Program-made: the position numbers and the translations under genes
NCBI GenBank assembly: GCA_013399115.1
Contig: VXAA01005612.1
Coordinates: 1 to 64,000 of the forward strand
DNA: 64,000 bases
From: Anseranas semipalmata
Lineage: Eukaryota > Chordata > Aves > Anseriformes > Anseranatidae
Direction of reading: 5' to 3'
Shown here: in pieces, positions 26,901 to 39,221 of the stretch
How positions within the stretch are numbered: position 1 is the stretch's first letter
Layout of the letters: every line of letters begins with the position of its first letter
The notes under the pieces: generated by a model
Database searches by the model: none
What the model saw: only the letters and a program-made list of their open reading frames with translations
Told to the model about the DNA's origin: nothing

Positions 26901-29852
26901 GTACAAGGAAAGAACTACTTGTCTAACCTTTTCTGAAGTCAAAGCAAAGAGCATTCCTTATTTTTCCCTATAGAGTTATTATATAAAGTTGGTTGATCAG
27001 CTGAAAAAAAGCCGAGGCAATTGAGATTTTTTAATGTCATAAGAACAGTTGTCCTAAAAATCTAGAATAATTATGTTAATTTCAGAATTGTTTTATGAAT
27101 CTTAGAACGGTAAAGAAATTCGTCATATTTTCAAAGTATGATCTAGCTGCTAATGCAAAGGAATACCAACTTGCGCAACAGCAGGCACTTCAATTACAAA
27201 TCTTGGCTTATTGTTAATAAGAGTGGGATGTAAATATTAATTCCAGGGAGCTCTTACTTACCTAGATCCAGAAAACTTTCAGACAAGTACACCTGAAGTA
27301 AAGCTTAATCTGAATCTCTAGATAAAGCCAGAAGAATGAAAACAAAAATTCTTTCCAAAAATTAAATGGTTCTATAGAAATATACTCTCTATTAATGGTA
27401 TAATAAGTTTAATTTTTTTATCGTAATAGTTCACAGAAACTAGCTTGTAAAAAACTAAACTACCTTGGAAAGCAATTTTCAAGCAGGCAAAAACCATAAG
27501 TAAAAGCATGTAGAGGCAACTTTGCATAAAAAGGTGCAACTGAGATCACATGCAGAAACTGCCAAGGATTGACGTCTGTGAGGCTGCAGGGCACGTTCAG
27601 TACCATTGAATGAGCAAAAGCCCAGCCTGCAGTCACCTGCAGGCACAACCAGAATCGCTCTCTTGGCATCAGGCATGCATGGCTTAGGAGCTGAAGTGAT
27701 TACTGTGGTCTGCATATGGCCCTCACACTCTTCTTTTTTTTTTTTTTTCAATCAGTTGCAAATACTAAACCCTATAATTTTTTTCCTTATATTCATTTGA
27801 ATTTATTTTAACCCCTGGAAAGCTAATCTCTCATATTTTTATATCTCATGAAATATTTATTTTCTTTATGATGTTTCTATGCTAAAAGTTTTTTTTTTTT
27901 TTTTTAAAAGAATGCTGGTGTTGAGCTATGTAAAAATAATGTGATCATATGGTTTGTAGTTTACTTTTAAATGAGTTAGGAAGGGTTGCCTTTGTACAGG
28001 GGAAGCTTCAGCTCTTTTGCAAAGCCGGAGCCTTCACTTTTAGTGGAACGAAATGTATCAACATTGGAAGAAACCGAGTCCTATTTAAAGCTGAAAGCCT
28101 ACTAGATGGGACAAAACCCCTGCATTTTTAAGGGGGAAGGAGGAGGGAGAAAGCCATTCATGAGAAGTATAAAATGTAATTTTGTTTTAAAGCTCACTAA
28201 AAGCTATATAGGTCATGAAGACAATCAGTCTTTTATTCTTTGAAATAATTCACATTACAGCCCTATGTATTACCACCCTTATCACAGAAAAGCCTTTAGA
28301 TTTGTGTTGGCAGATAATTACAAATTGATTTCTGGACCCTCATTTTGACAATGGTTTTGAAAACCTTTTCTTTTTTTCCCTTTTTAAAAGCCTCTTATGA
28401 TTTCTCCTGCATCATACTGAAGAAGTACTGTCATGATGAGCTGGCCAGGTGTACTAAACCATTTATACAAAAAAGCCATAGAGCACAAAACCCAAAATAT
28501 TCTGGAAATGAACTGTGAAATGCTGCAGGTAACTGCAGTATACTGAATTTATGTCTATCTTCATCTTTCATATCATTCAAACTTGAAATAATTTTACAAA
28601 TAGATGGTAATTTAACAAATGGGTAGCCTAAAATTTTACAACCTGCAGCTTGCTCCTTTCAGTAGCGTACCAAATCCTGGTTTCCTTTCATTTTTTCAGC
28701 ATTTAACACTGTCAAAAAAGTCTTCAGGAGACAAAAGGCTTAATCCTTCATTGTTCATATTTACCCTTACGAGGTCAAGTCTGTCTCTGAAGATGGCACT
28801 AAGTCATTGCTAAGGTTTTGGGCTGAAAATAGCAGTTTTAAGTCTAAGACCTGTTCTACACGTAGTAGCCAAAATTAGAGTGATAATCTCTGCCTTTAGG
28901 AATCTACAGTTTAAAACTCAGCATGTTACAGCTGAAAAACACATTTAGGTAAAGTTGATGAGTAGGAAGAGAGAAGATGAGTAACAAAAATAACTAGATA
29001 TCTTGGCATAGATTTGCTGTGTGCACAATCTGCAGCCAATTGGTGACAGCAATCGTGGTAATCACTGCTCACCACCTGCTTAGCCAAGCTATTTTTAAAG
29101 TATAACTGAATGACAGCAGTAGTGTTTTTTTTTTTTTTTTTAATTGTTTATTATTTCAGAGAATTAAATAACATTATCTCAGCATTTGGTATACATCTAA
29201 GGGATTCTCAGCACTAAAAATATCTTAGGCATGCAGGTCCGTGAAGTAGCCCGTATGAAATACAGTAAACACTGACATAGAGTAACTGGAGGCTAAATTG
29301 AAATTTTTGAGTATTACAGACTTTATTGATTTGTTTTTGAGTTGTTTTTCTTTATAACTCAGACTTTATGTATTATTAAAATGTTTGTAGAACATCAAGT
29401 ATGATATCATTTTTCTTAGGTTTATTTTTCTTTCAGTGAAAAAATAATCTTTCAGATATAGGGGAATGGTGGCCATTAGCTTTAGCTAATAACCCACATG
29501 CATGCCTTTAAAGTACAATTTTTTTTTTCTACAACTCCCAGAAGGATGTAATTTGTAAACAGTATTAAGAAAAGCATATGAAATGCCACTGTCTTCAGCA
29601 ATCTGTAACTCTCTAGGGAGGATGCATTTTGATCATGCTTCTTGTTGATCTTGAACCTGAATCTGAATAGTACAAAATTTACTTTTCTTTTTCCTGTTTT
29701 TTTTTTTCCCCTATGTGTTTATAAGTCATTTCTTCCATTAACCATTTCACTTTCCTTTTGTTTTTCAACATTCTTTTTCTCTAGTCTCCTTTGGATTAAG
29801 AAGATGTTCCAGTTTAAAACAAAACAAAAAAAAATGAAATCTTTAAAATGGC

Positions 29853-29945
29853 CAATGGGATACATAAAATGGCACAAAATAATAACAAAATAATAACAAA
29901 ATACAATGGGATACATAAAATTGTATGAAATAATAACAAAAAAGA
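29853..29945. repeat. About 51-bp tandem duplication in AT-rich DNA
   Basis: CAATGGGATACATAAAAT occurs at 29853-29870 and again at 29904-29921, a 51-bp period. Each copy is followed by an AAATAATAACAAA motif, and the first copy has this motif twice. It reads as a local tandem duplication followed by slippage. Confidence 0.85.
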
Positions 29946-30177
29946 CTAACTTTTTGTGTAATTAAAGTCATTCAGGAAAACAGGATGTGAGCAGGTTGAG
30001 AGGCACTTTTCATTTCTCAGGGGCAGATCCTTAGCTGAAATTAATTAACAGAGCTCTATCTATTTCAGTGGGCATTTAACAATTCTCACAGCTTGGAATC
30101 TGCCTCCTCATTTCCTCCCCTTTTTTAAGACTATCTGTCTTTTTTTTTTCTGTACTTCATTCTTTCCTGTGCCAGAA

Positions 30178-30213
30178 TGTGTGTGTTTGTGTGCGTGTTT
30201 ATATATGTATGAA
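30178..30213. repeat. Degenerate (TG)n repeat
   Basis: Interrupted TG units (TGTGTGTGTTTGTGTGCGTG) passing into TATATATGTATG. Short and imperfect. A short CA run also occurs at about 43851-43862. Confidence 0.85.
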
Positions 30214-32439
30214 TAGTACTTGCTATAGGCACTCTATTTTTTCTAGACAAGACAGTTTAGGATTCTCCTGGAGAATCCTCACTTATTTGTCTCTATGAGG
30301 GTGTTGTCCTGTTGCTGACAAGAATTGCTTCTATAGACGTGCCAGCCAAAGGTAGGAATTTGTGCCTGTATTTAAAGTATTTAGAATGGGAGAAAGAAAT
30401 AAGAGAATGGTTGAGAATGGGGGATGAGACATTTAGGAATGTGTTCTTCCCTGGAGCTCCAAATTGGATCAGAGAAGAGATGTCATAAGTGACATGGCTT
30501 TTTTTAATTAAGGAATATCACTTGAAAAGAATAGGATTCCCATTTTATGAATTCGGTTTGTGTGTTCTGCTGTGGACGCGTATCAGTAGCAGAGGAATTG
30601 TATGAACTGTCTAATCCTGCTCAAGCCTCCCTGTCTCTCAGTCAGAGGGAAGCGAGCAGTGTAGCTCGGCTGTGCACAGCGATATTCTTTTGGACCAGTT
30701 TCTGTGCTCTGGTGATGCAAATGCAAAGATTCATTTCTTCCCTGTAAAGCCAATGCTCAGACAATATTGCAGAACAAACCTTTCCTTACACAAAGGTTAT
30801 TTTCTCTCTGGAGCATTCCCTTTTTTACCGAAAGGCATTGTAGACTAGAAATTCTCTGAGAGTTCATGACACCCTGAGAGCCTTCCTTTCAGAGACAAGC
30901 TGTATAATAATACTGCAGTGACAGAAAAATCGAGGAGAGGTGGCTTTCTCTGATAGAGAATTTGCCTTTAATTCTCTGAAGAGATTGCAATGGAGCACCA
31001 ACCTTTGTTCTTACTATAGTGCTTCACGTCTATACCAACCATTTGTTAAATGGGAAGTAATTGAGGTTGAAAAAGAATTGAATGAATAAAGCTTTTGGCA
31101 GGGAAGGGGAGGAGGCAAAGTATGGGTTAAAGGTTATTCCTTGCAGAAATTTCATAAAATGAGAGGTAATGCAGCTTTTGAGCTGGAATTGTTGGTGCCT
31201 CTGGAGGGGACTTGCAGAAGAGAGGGAGAACTGGTTGCAGGGGGAGACCGAACCTGCAGAAGCACAATGAGAATAATAAACTAGCATCAAATATTCAGCT
31301 ATGTGGCATCTTATTGATTATATTAGAAATTTCATTCTGAAATTTGCAGCCTTGGCCATCTAACTCAGAGAGTAGAGAGCAGAGGAGGAGGAACTGAGGA
31401 GGAGTCAGGCAGCAGTAACACAGGCGCCCTTTAGAAGCTTTCCTATTCATGAAATATTTTAGCATGGCTGTAAGTTGTATGTGCTGCTTCCAGAGAAATG
31501 AATGTGCTGTGCACTTCCGTGCTTTCCTGGCTTCTGGGGTACAGGTAGTTTGAAAAATATTTAAGATTTTTTTTTTTTCTGTTTTGAACTCGTATCTGCT
31601 TTCAGACCCCCCTCTTCACACTGACACGTTTTTTCCCTCTGCCTCCACACACATCCCCCAAAGAAAAAAAAAGTCTGTCGTGAAAGTTAACCTGGTCTTA
31701 CTTTGGGCCTAGGGACTTGGGGGACAGGCAGAAAGGTTTTATATCCTGGACAGAGCCTGTGTTGACTAAAATATCACCTTTATGGAAGCATTAATGTACT
31801 TCCATCTAGTATGCTTTGCGTACTGCTCTGTAGTTATGTGCGATTTTTTTGGTTAATTCTTGTCGGTGAGGTCTAAATGTGTATAAACATATGCATTCCT
31901 TATTTTGTACAATATTATTTTGTGCTCTTCCAATGCACATTGAATTGTGCAAAACACAAGGTTTAAGTATTATTGCCCCAAAGAAACAGATTTTTAAGGA
32001 CGACTGGTTTTGCTACACACATGTTATTTTCATATATGGCTTTTACATTTCTACACAGTGAAGCCCATCATTTGCTGTGCTTTGGAAAGTCTGGCTTTGC
32101 ATATCTTGTAATATACGAACAGCACTCCTTCTTTGGATAGAATGATTTTTTCTGATCCCAAAACAATAATGAGATTTAAGTAAGATTGTTTTTAGTGAAA
32201 TTCCATAGGGATAGATGCTGGACCAATTCTCATCCGCAGCCTTGTCAGTAAGTTGGAGATACATGTGTACTGGCTGCCAGTAAAAAAAAATAAAATAAAA
32301 AAATCTTCCAGATGACTATTGGAATTGTGAAGAGTACTTAATGCCTACCACAAAATTTGGAATGCCTACCAACGTGGGCCATTCAAACAAAATGCATAAG
32401 GAGAAGGTGGCCTGGGGGTTACAATGAGGCTATCCGGAC

Positions 32440-32940
32440 TGTTCAGAGCTTGCACTTCAGAAAGATCTTAGGGTCAGGGTGGACATGCAACTGATCAGGG
32501 TTTTCTGTGAGAGCTGGGGCAAAGAGGCCTAATGTTCTTGGATGTACAGATTAGAAAAGTGACTTAGAGGGGGTGGAAGTGATTTATCTATCTAAATCAC
32601 ATTAGTCAGAGAGATACTGGAATATCGTGTTCAGTTTTGTGTCTGTGTTTGTTTAAATTATGTTGGCAAATTGAAGAAGGTACAGGAATGGGACAAAAAA
32701 ATAGTTTTGAGAGAACGTCTTACAGTGAGAAGCTTACAGCTCCATCTGTTCTGCTTTTCTCAAAGAAAGAGAGATGATTTGTTTACAGTGCAGAAGTGCC
32801 TTAATGTGTCGAAAATATTGGTTACCAGAAACCTCTATAATATAGCAGAGAAAGACAAGAATTGGCTGAAGTAGGCTGGAAGCTGAATCCAGATGAATTC
32901 AAATGGGAAATTAGAAACAAATAAACAAACAACAGAAGAA
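32440..32940 (+). mobile_element. Ancient CR1-type LINE remnant, sense strand, 3' part of the reverse-transcriptase ORF
   Basis: The stretch follows the order of the 3' end of CR1 ORF2 in amniotes: a 'rule-of-GTCAGGGTGGACATG' segment, then GAGATACTGGAATATCGTGT (spelled VFSSV-type in intact copies), GAAGAAGGTACAGGAATGGG, and a segment encoding RERLTVRSLQLHLFCF followed by RDDLFTVQKCL. Intact CR1 copies have a comparable ERLxxLxLFxLxxRRxRxDLxxVYKxL pattern. A GCAGAGAAAGACAAGAATTG and GGCTGGAAGCTGAATCCAGA section matches the usual ending. Frameshifts and stops throughout show it is long dead. It resembles older CR1/L3-like families found across amniotes more than young chicken CR1. Borders are approximate. 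Confidence 0.75.
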
Positions 32941-33525
32941 ACATCCTTAATTATGGCATGATACTTTATGAAAAATGAAAGTCAAGATACTAATTTCTTC
33001 CAACTTGAATAAGGCAGCCCTCAGCACAGTATCACTATTGCCAAGCTTGCTAAATAAACGGAGAAGAGAAGTTCGAAGGATTATTCTGTGTTGACAGAAT
33101 ATCATCACCAGTAAATTTTGAGAAGATCTAGATTCAAATTTTGAATTTTGCAGTAATCAGTCATAAAGCCAGACTAGCGGCCACTAGCATGGGTGGATAT
33201 GATATTTTATTATTTCATACAAGCAATATTATAGCAGCCAGAATGAACAGTTTACTTGATACTATTGGAGCTTTGCTGTTGTCTTCAGCAGGAGATGTAT
33301 TTTGGAGATGCCAAATAAATACAAAGGAGATGCCTTTGTATTTAACTACTTGGGACTGCTTGGGAAAAATTATATTGTCCGTGAAAGATATTGTCCAGGA
33401 ATGGTGCCTGTATTCTTGCAGTAAGGGTAGTGCTGCAGGTTGCATCCAGCACTGCAGTTTAACGAAGGTAAACAGGAAAGTAGCAATTACTGTAATATCC
33501 ACAAGATACTGAGAGAAAAGTTACC

Positions 33526-33602
33526 TTTTGCTTTTTTAACTCTTTATTTTAAATTTTATTTTTTTTTAAATCTAATTTTAAACATTTTTTTTAACTTTTT
33601 TA
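33526..33602. repeat. T-rich low-complexity stretch
   Basis: About 75 bp of T-rich sequence with scattered A, including T8-T9 runs; no other structure seen. Confidence 0.85.
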
Positions 33603-35517
33603 CATGAGTCCAGGCAGTCGGTTATGTTCCCGCTTGAAGATACCATAATTGCCTGTAATTGCTTCCAGCTATTTCTAGGAAGGCTGAACTCAGAGGAATT
33701 ATTATTAAAAAAAAAACAAAACGTTACAAATCATTTGCAGCTGAAATAACTTTTAAAATCAGTATTAGTAGATAGTTATAAAAAGTGTTAATTTTGTAAG
33801 TAATGTGTTACAATTAGAAATCATCATTAATTAAACACATTTACAGAATGAGGTATTTCCTTTGTGGCATGTCTGGGTGTTCTCTTTACTTATATTTTTA
33901 TTACTTGCAATTACAATTCATTACTTTCCATACAAATGATCTTTTCCAGGCATCCTAAGTTAAATGAATGATTCAATAATTAAAATCTAGCGAGTATTTG
34001 TTATTGTTGAGGGCAGCGAAAATGAATTGCACATTCTTGAATTTAAAATGCCAGTTGTGTGGAGGAATCAGTCCCTCGGGAGCCTGTGAGCAGCACTGTC
34101 ACACATAGGGAAGGGGGGGGTTGCAGGGTACAGATATTTACTTCTCTTATATTTATGGCCTGGTAGTCAGAGAGGCTGAGTGTTTGAAGATTCAACTGAA
34201 GTGAATCGAGTTGAAGGTGCTTCCCAAAAATCAAATCTTCATATATGTTTGCAGTTGACTGGAGGGAAAGAAAAGTTAAAGCAGAGAAATATGGGCAGAG
34301 AAGAGACTCAGGCATGAGAGGGATCTGAGTCGTGTGAAGTTAAACGTGGGCTGCTCTTTCAGACCTAGAGAGATCAGAGATTCCTGTTTTTACTGAATGG
34401 AAATTTTCATGCAGTTTTTGGAGAGAAATGATCTGCTGTCCTGGTCCAGAGTCAGAGCCAGGGCCACTGGACCTGGGCCAAGCTTGGACCTCACCCTGTT
34501 TGCATGACTTCTACTCCTCGTGCAGGAGGTCTAGGTGTGTTAGCATCCATGGGGTGGCCAGCACTATGTAACTGTAGGGTACTAAGTTTTTAGCAGCAGT
34601 ATCACTTCAGCTACTGCAACTCAGCTAATTAGCTAATTCAGCTAATGCCCTGCCATTCCTGGCCATGTTTTTGATAATTTTAGGAGGTGGGTTAATTAGA
34701 GTGCATGTAGCACATGGGACAATTTCACCAAATTCGGTGGAAGCAGGATCAGTTACAGTGTAATTTCTGCAAATTCCTTTTGCTGCTGCTGTTTCTTCTC
34801 AAACCCTTGAACTGACCCAAAACATTACAAATCAGATTCTTCATCATTATGTTTCATGTAAAAATCAACTATCATGTATCATATAGGCAATTGTGAGGAT
34901 GTTTTAGCATGATGATACATGAGCTATTAATTTTTGGTGATATAAAAACAAGTGCAGATATGTATTTAATCTCTGTCTTGTTTCTAAGTTCAGGATCACA
35001 TATTCAGGGTTTTTACTTTTATCTTCAAGAAAAGAGGAAAGCTGAGGCTTTTGGCAAGGGCTGAAAAGGTAGCAAAACTAATAATTGAGGGGCTTGAATA
35101 TGAAAACTAGCCTTGTGTCTCCACCTTTGTCTAGAAGAGGAAGTAAGAAGATATTTATCACACATGGATACTGTCATCTGCTTTGTTGAAAAGAGAATAA
35201 ATATCCTGCCTAAATTCTTTAAAAAAATACTTCAGCTTTATCTGAAAAATAGACTTTATTCCTTTTTCAAATTAGTCATTTCTGCTATGCATGGCATCTC
35301 CTGCCTTTCAGTACCTTAATTGAAACTGTAATAATTGATGCCGCCTTTACATATTTATTTCCTGTAGAAATAGTTTACACAGAGTCACAGATTCAGGAGA
35401 TAAAAATAGCATTCTGGTCATGGGCTTTGCTCCTCGACTGGCTGCGATGATAAAAGTGATTTCCTGTTCAGCAGGCAGCCTGGGACCGCAGTCGTACGTG
35501 CATGAAGCTGCTGATTT

Positions 35518-35575
35518 ACAGGGGTGCTTAGCACCCTGAACTCCAGTTTAATTCAGTGGGAGCTTTAGCACCAAT
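35518..35575. repeat. Possible fragment of an old amniote interspersed repeat
   Basis: GGGTGCTTAGCACCCTGAAC followed by TTCAGTGGGAGCTTTAGCAC resembles the 'ggtgctcagcacctctgaaaatcagg ... ttcaatgggagctgtgggtgctcagcacc' palindromic repeat seen in many amniotes. It also forms a GGGTGC/GCACCC stem with a 3-nt loop at 35522-35536. Too short to assign to a family. Confidence 0.3.
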
Positions 35576-37451
35576 AAATTAAAGTCAAGTATGTGTTTGA
35601 ACATATTTTATATACTGTGTGACAGGTTCTGATTACTTTTATTGTTGGATAAACTCAAGCCTGCTTTTTTTCCCCCTTACTAAGTACTTTGTGGTGTTTC
35701 TTATGCTTGTGTAACCTATTAGAAAAAAATACAATTCCCCTTCCCCCAAAGCTCCTGCCCTTATTTTACAGGTGCTTTAGCCTTTGTTCTAATGCAAACA
35801 GTAGCACAAGGTACAGAAAATTGTTGAAACCGGTTCAGCAGTGTTTATCAATGATGCATCAGACTTAGCGAAGTGGCACAGGTTTACTGTATTGTGGCCA
35901 GGCTCAGAAATTGCTAAGAGACCTATGCCTATTTTCAATACCGCAGATTTTGGAGTCATAGAAAATTCTTGAGACATCAGTGTTTATGATAATTAGATTA
36001 AACAGCGTATGTGAGGCAATCAAGTGGTCATATGCTTGAGTGAACTCATATACAGAAGATATAATATCATTAACCACTGAAATACCTATGTCCAAGTAAG
36101 AAAAACACCAGGACAATTAACAAGCAGGAGCAGCACATAAGAGGTCTCATTTTTACCTAGTACTGTATCATATTCTGTGTGTGTATTGTACACAATAGTT
36201 AACATTAATTAAAAAACAAAACAAACCAAAAAACCTTGTGCAGTGTCTTATTACATGATCGCATACTATATTTTTCTACATAATCCCTGCATCATTTAGT
36301 GCAGGAGGAGAACCTCTTCTTTGGATCACCTGGGATCTGAAATAGCTCCATTTGCAAGCTGATAGTTTAAACTCCTAGCAACCCAGGCATGCCTACATAA
36401 CCACTGAGCTTATCTAAGGTCTTCTTTCTCAAGAAATAAATTAACCATTCAATCCCAAGAGCTAACCATGAAAAAGAAGAGAAATCAAGTCATGCATGAT
36501 TTTTATTTAAAAGCATTGCAGTCATTTATTGTTTTTCTGCAATTTGAAGTCTCATTAATCTCTTAAATATTTATTGCCGGTATGGTATGAGCTTGTTTGT
36601 GTAGGATATTGTCATAAATGCAATGCTGTCTATTTGTTTCCTTTGAAAACTGCAGTTTTTATTTACTGTCATGAAAAAGAAACAATTCCATGTCCAACTT
36701 GGACTGCCGAATGGAATACAAGAGCACGACCGCCTTGCTGGGAACATGTTAAATCAAAGTGGGGTATATTCCTGAATCAAGATTTCTAATAGGAAATTTA
36801 AATTGTTTTGAAACCCTAGTTACTGTGGATGCTGGAGGGAAGGAATGTGTTACTGTATCTACTTCTGAGCTGTATTTTGAGAGAGTCTGCATGAGTCGTC
36901 AAAGGTGCCTGTGTGAGATGTGACCTTTTCAGTTCGTATTTATTATGTCTTCCCAAATACACACAGTAGCTGTACACTGCCTGTCAACATTACATTTGGT
37001 GAAACTGGTTCTCTGAAGGGAAGAGTTCCCTTTCAATCCTTAAATACTCCCCTTCCAAAGCTTGTTCTGATAAAAGGACAAAAACTGTGCAGAAAATTGT
37101 AAGAAGGAGAGGAAGAAATATTTTTAAACTTTCTTTTCCCCCTTTCTTTTCTAAAATCCTTCCTCCTATTATCCCATACATCTCCTTGTGATTTATTCTT
37201 TGTTATTTCACTTTGTTATTCTGAGGACTTTTGCTGTCAGTGAAGTGCAATTATCCCATCTCCAATAAACACAGTGAATTTATGCTATGTTGTACATACA
37301 ATGTGTAGTCCACCATGCTTCCCAGAAGTGGCTCAGCACCAGCACCTGGTTGTTGCTGCCTGTGCTGATCATGGAAGAAGGCATCAAAACACTTTCAGCC
37401 TTTCCAACACTTCTGCTTCCTCCTGCTGACTTGCAAGGATCTAATTAACAA

Positions 37452-37465
37452 CCCCCCCCCCCCCC
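37452..37465. repeat. C14 homopolymer
   Basis: Fourteen consecutive C. G/C runs this long are error-prone in sequencing; G runs of 8-9 also occur at 1075-1083 and 34113-34120. Confidence 0.95.
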
Positions 37466-39184
37466 AGTCTCTCACTGGGATTGGGTCTACAGCAGGGTGA
37501 ACATAGAGGAGTGGGGTTGGAGCCAAGGACAAGACACAATGAAATGTATAGTAAACCCATTGAAAACATGGAAAATATTCTGTAGAATAACCCTGTTACT
37601 GGACTCAGGTGGTCCTCTAACTTTCTGGTCAGTACTCTATAGCATTTCACTGTTATGGTTGAAAAACCTCGTGTCATACATGGATTGGGTGAAGGGTTAT
37701 GTCAAAGCTGAATTAAATAGTTTTGTCCCTTCTAAACTCAGTGGGGCATTCTCGTGAATCTCTATAAGCAATTAAAAAAATAATTGTTAAGTGTAAATAG
37801 TGGGATATGAGTAGTGAGTAGTTAGGAGTGGCTTGGTTTTGATTCCAAACAGGAACATTTTAGAAACAAGCTTTTAACAAATGCTGGTCAGTAGTGTGAA
37901 AGCTTAGTACATGTACCTGAATACCTGAAATGGAATCCTATCAGACTAGGCTTGATCTGTGTCATTGCAACTTCTCAAATCTTTCATCTACGTCAGGCTA
38001 TCAAAATCTTCAACAATTGTGCAGTTGGTCTTTCTGATAATATGTCCTTCCTAAATCCCCACTGAAAACATGGTTGCACTCACATAGGCTGGATCTCATC
38101 TCGTCTAGTGCAACCTCATCTATCTTACTGCTTTGCAGTGCTGCAGACAGGGGGAACAGCTCTGAGCGCAACTGGACTGTGATCAAGGCCTTTGGGCAAT
38201 CCCATAATGTTTCCAATAAATCAAAATAAACAGGCCAGCTGCTTTGTTATGTCCTCCCATTGCCCTGTATGTCTTGTTTGAAATGGGAGAGAGTCTTCTA
38301 TGGATTGAGTGTTTTGGTAGGGAAACAAAAACAGCCTCCAGACCCCTCAGGTAGAAAGTCTGGGTGATGGGAAAGCAGCTGGCTGGGGCTTGTGGAAGGC
38401 TGGAGTAGCTACACTCAGAAAGGCTGGGGGAAGGAGGAAATGCAGAGGAACACAAATCCTTGATTCTGTTATTGGATCTATATAGTGTGGTGCCAACGGG
38501 AGGGCCAGATCTACTTTTTCTTTTAAAGTAACCCTTTCTGCTCTCCACGGACATCACAGGAGAATGGGGACACAAATGTACAGGCCAAGATTGACAACAA
38601 CAAATTGTCTTTCATCTTTTTATTTATCTTTTATTTATCCATAGAAGAGTGACAATTGGCCATCTGGGACATCTTTCATAGTCCTCATGGGCGTGCTTCA
38701 AATAGGTTGTTGGTGCAGATAAGTAAGCATCATCATCTACACATTGAATGCTTCTGTGGGCCTCACTGTTCTTCACGTTGCAGGGGCTTCACACCATTGT
38801 GGCTGTGTGGGGTGGAAAAATCAGACTGCTCTTATTTTCTCACTTATGAATCAGCTGATAGACCCATTTTTTCTCTCTTGTTGAGCAACTGGAAAAAATA
38901 AATAAGGTTGAAAGTAAACATTCCTGAACTTCTTTTTTGTGTTCTGACTTTCTGCAAAAATTTCTGCAGGTATAACAGCTGTATAATGTATAAATCATTA
39001 TAAACAAGGCTTGAAAGGAACTTCACTGTTTATACTATAGCTTCCCTGCCTTTTAGCAGTGATGAAAACTGAAAATACCAGTGCATCTTGAATTCAAAGG
39101 AGAAAAAAAATAGATGAGAGATCATAAAGGGGTAACGTGGTTCAGCTAGACTCAGCGTTTGGAATATTAAGCAGATTTGACCCA

Positions 39185-39221
39185 TGCTGAGAAGAGTCTG
39201 AAGAGCAAATTCTTCTCAGCA
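39185..39221. repeat. Inverted repeat: 11-bp perfect stem
   Basis: TGCTGAGAAGA (39185-39195) pairs with TCTTCTCAGCA (39211-39221) with a 15-nt loop. Confidence 0.85.

Noticed and set aside
33141..33512. 123-codon plus-strand frame with a 95-codon frame on the opposite strand, just after the CR1 remnant
   Set aside because: I checked whether it continued the retrotransposon or was an exon; no reverse-transcriptase motif or clear splice pair is present, so it is probably a chance stop-poor region.
38183..38575. 130-codon minus-strand open frame
   Set aside because: Low-complexity Ser/Pro content from pyrimidine-rich sequence, no recognised domain.
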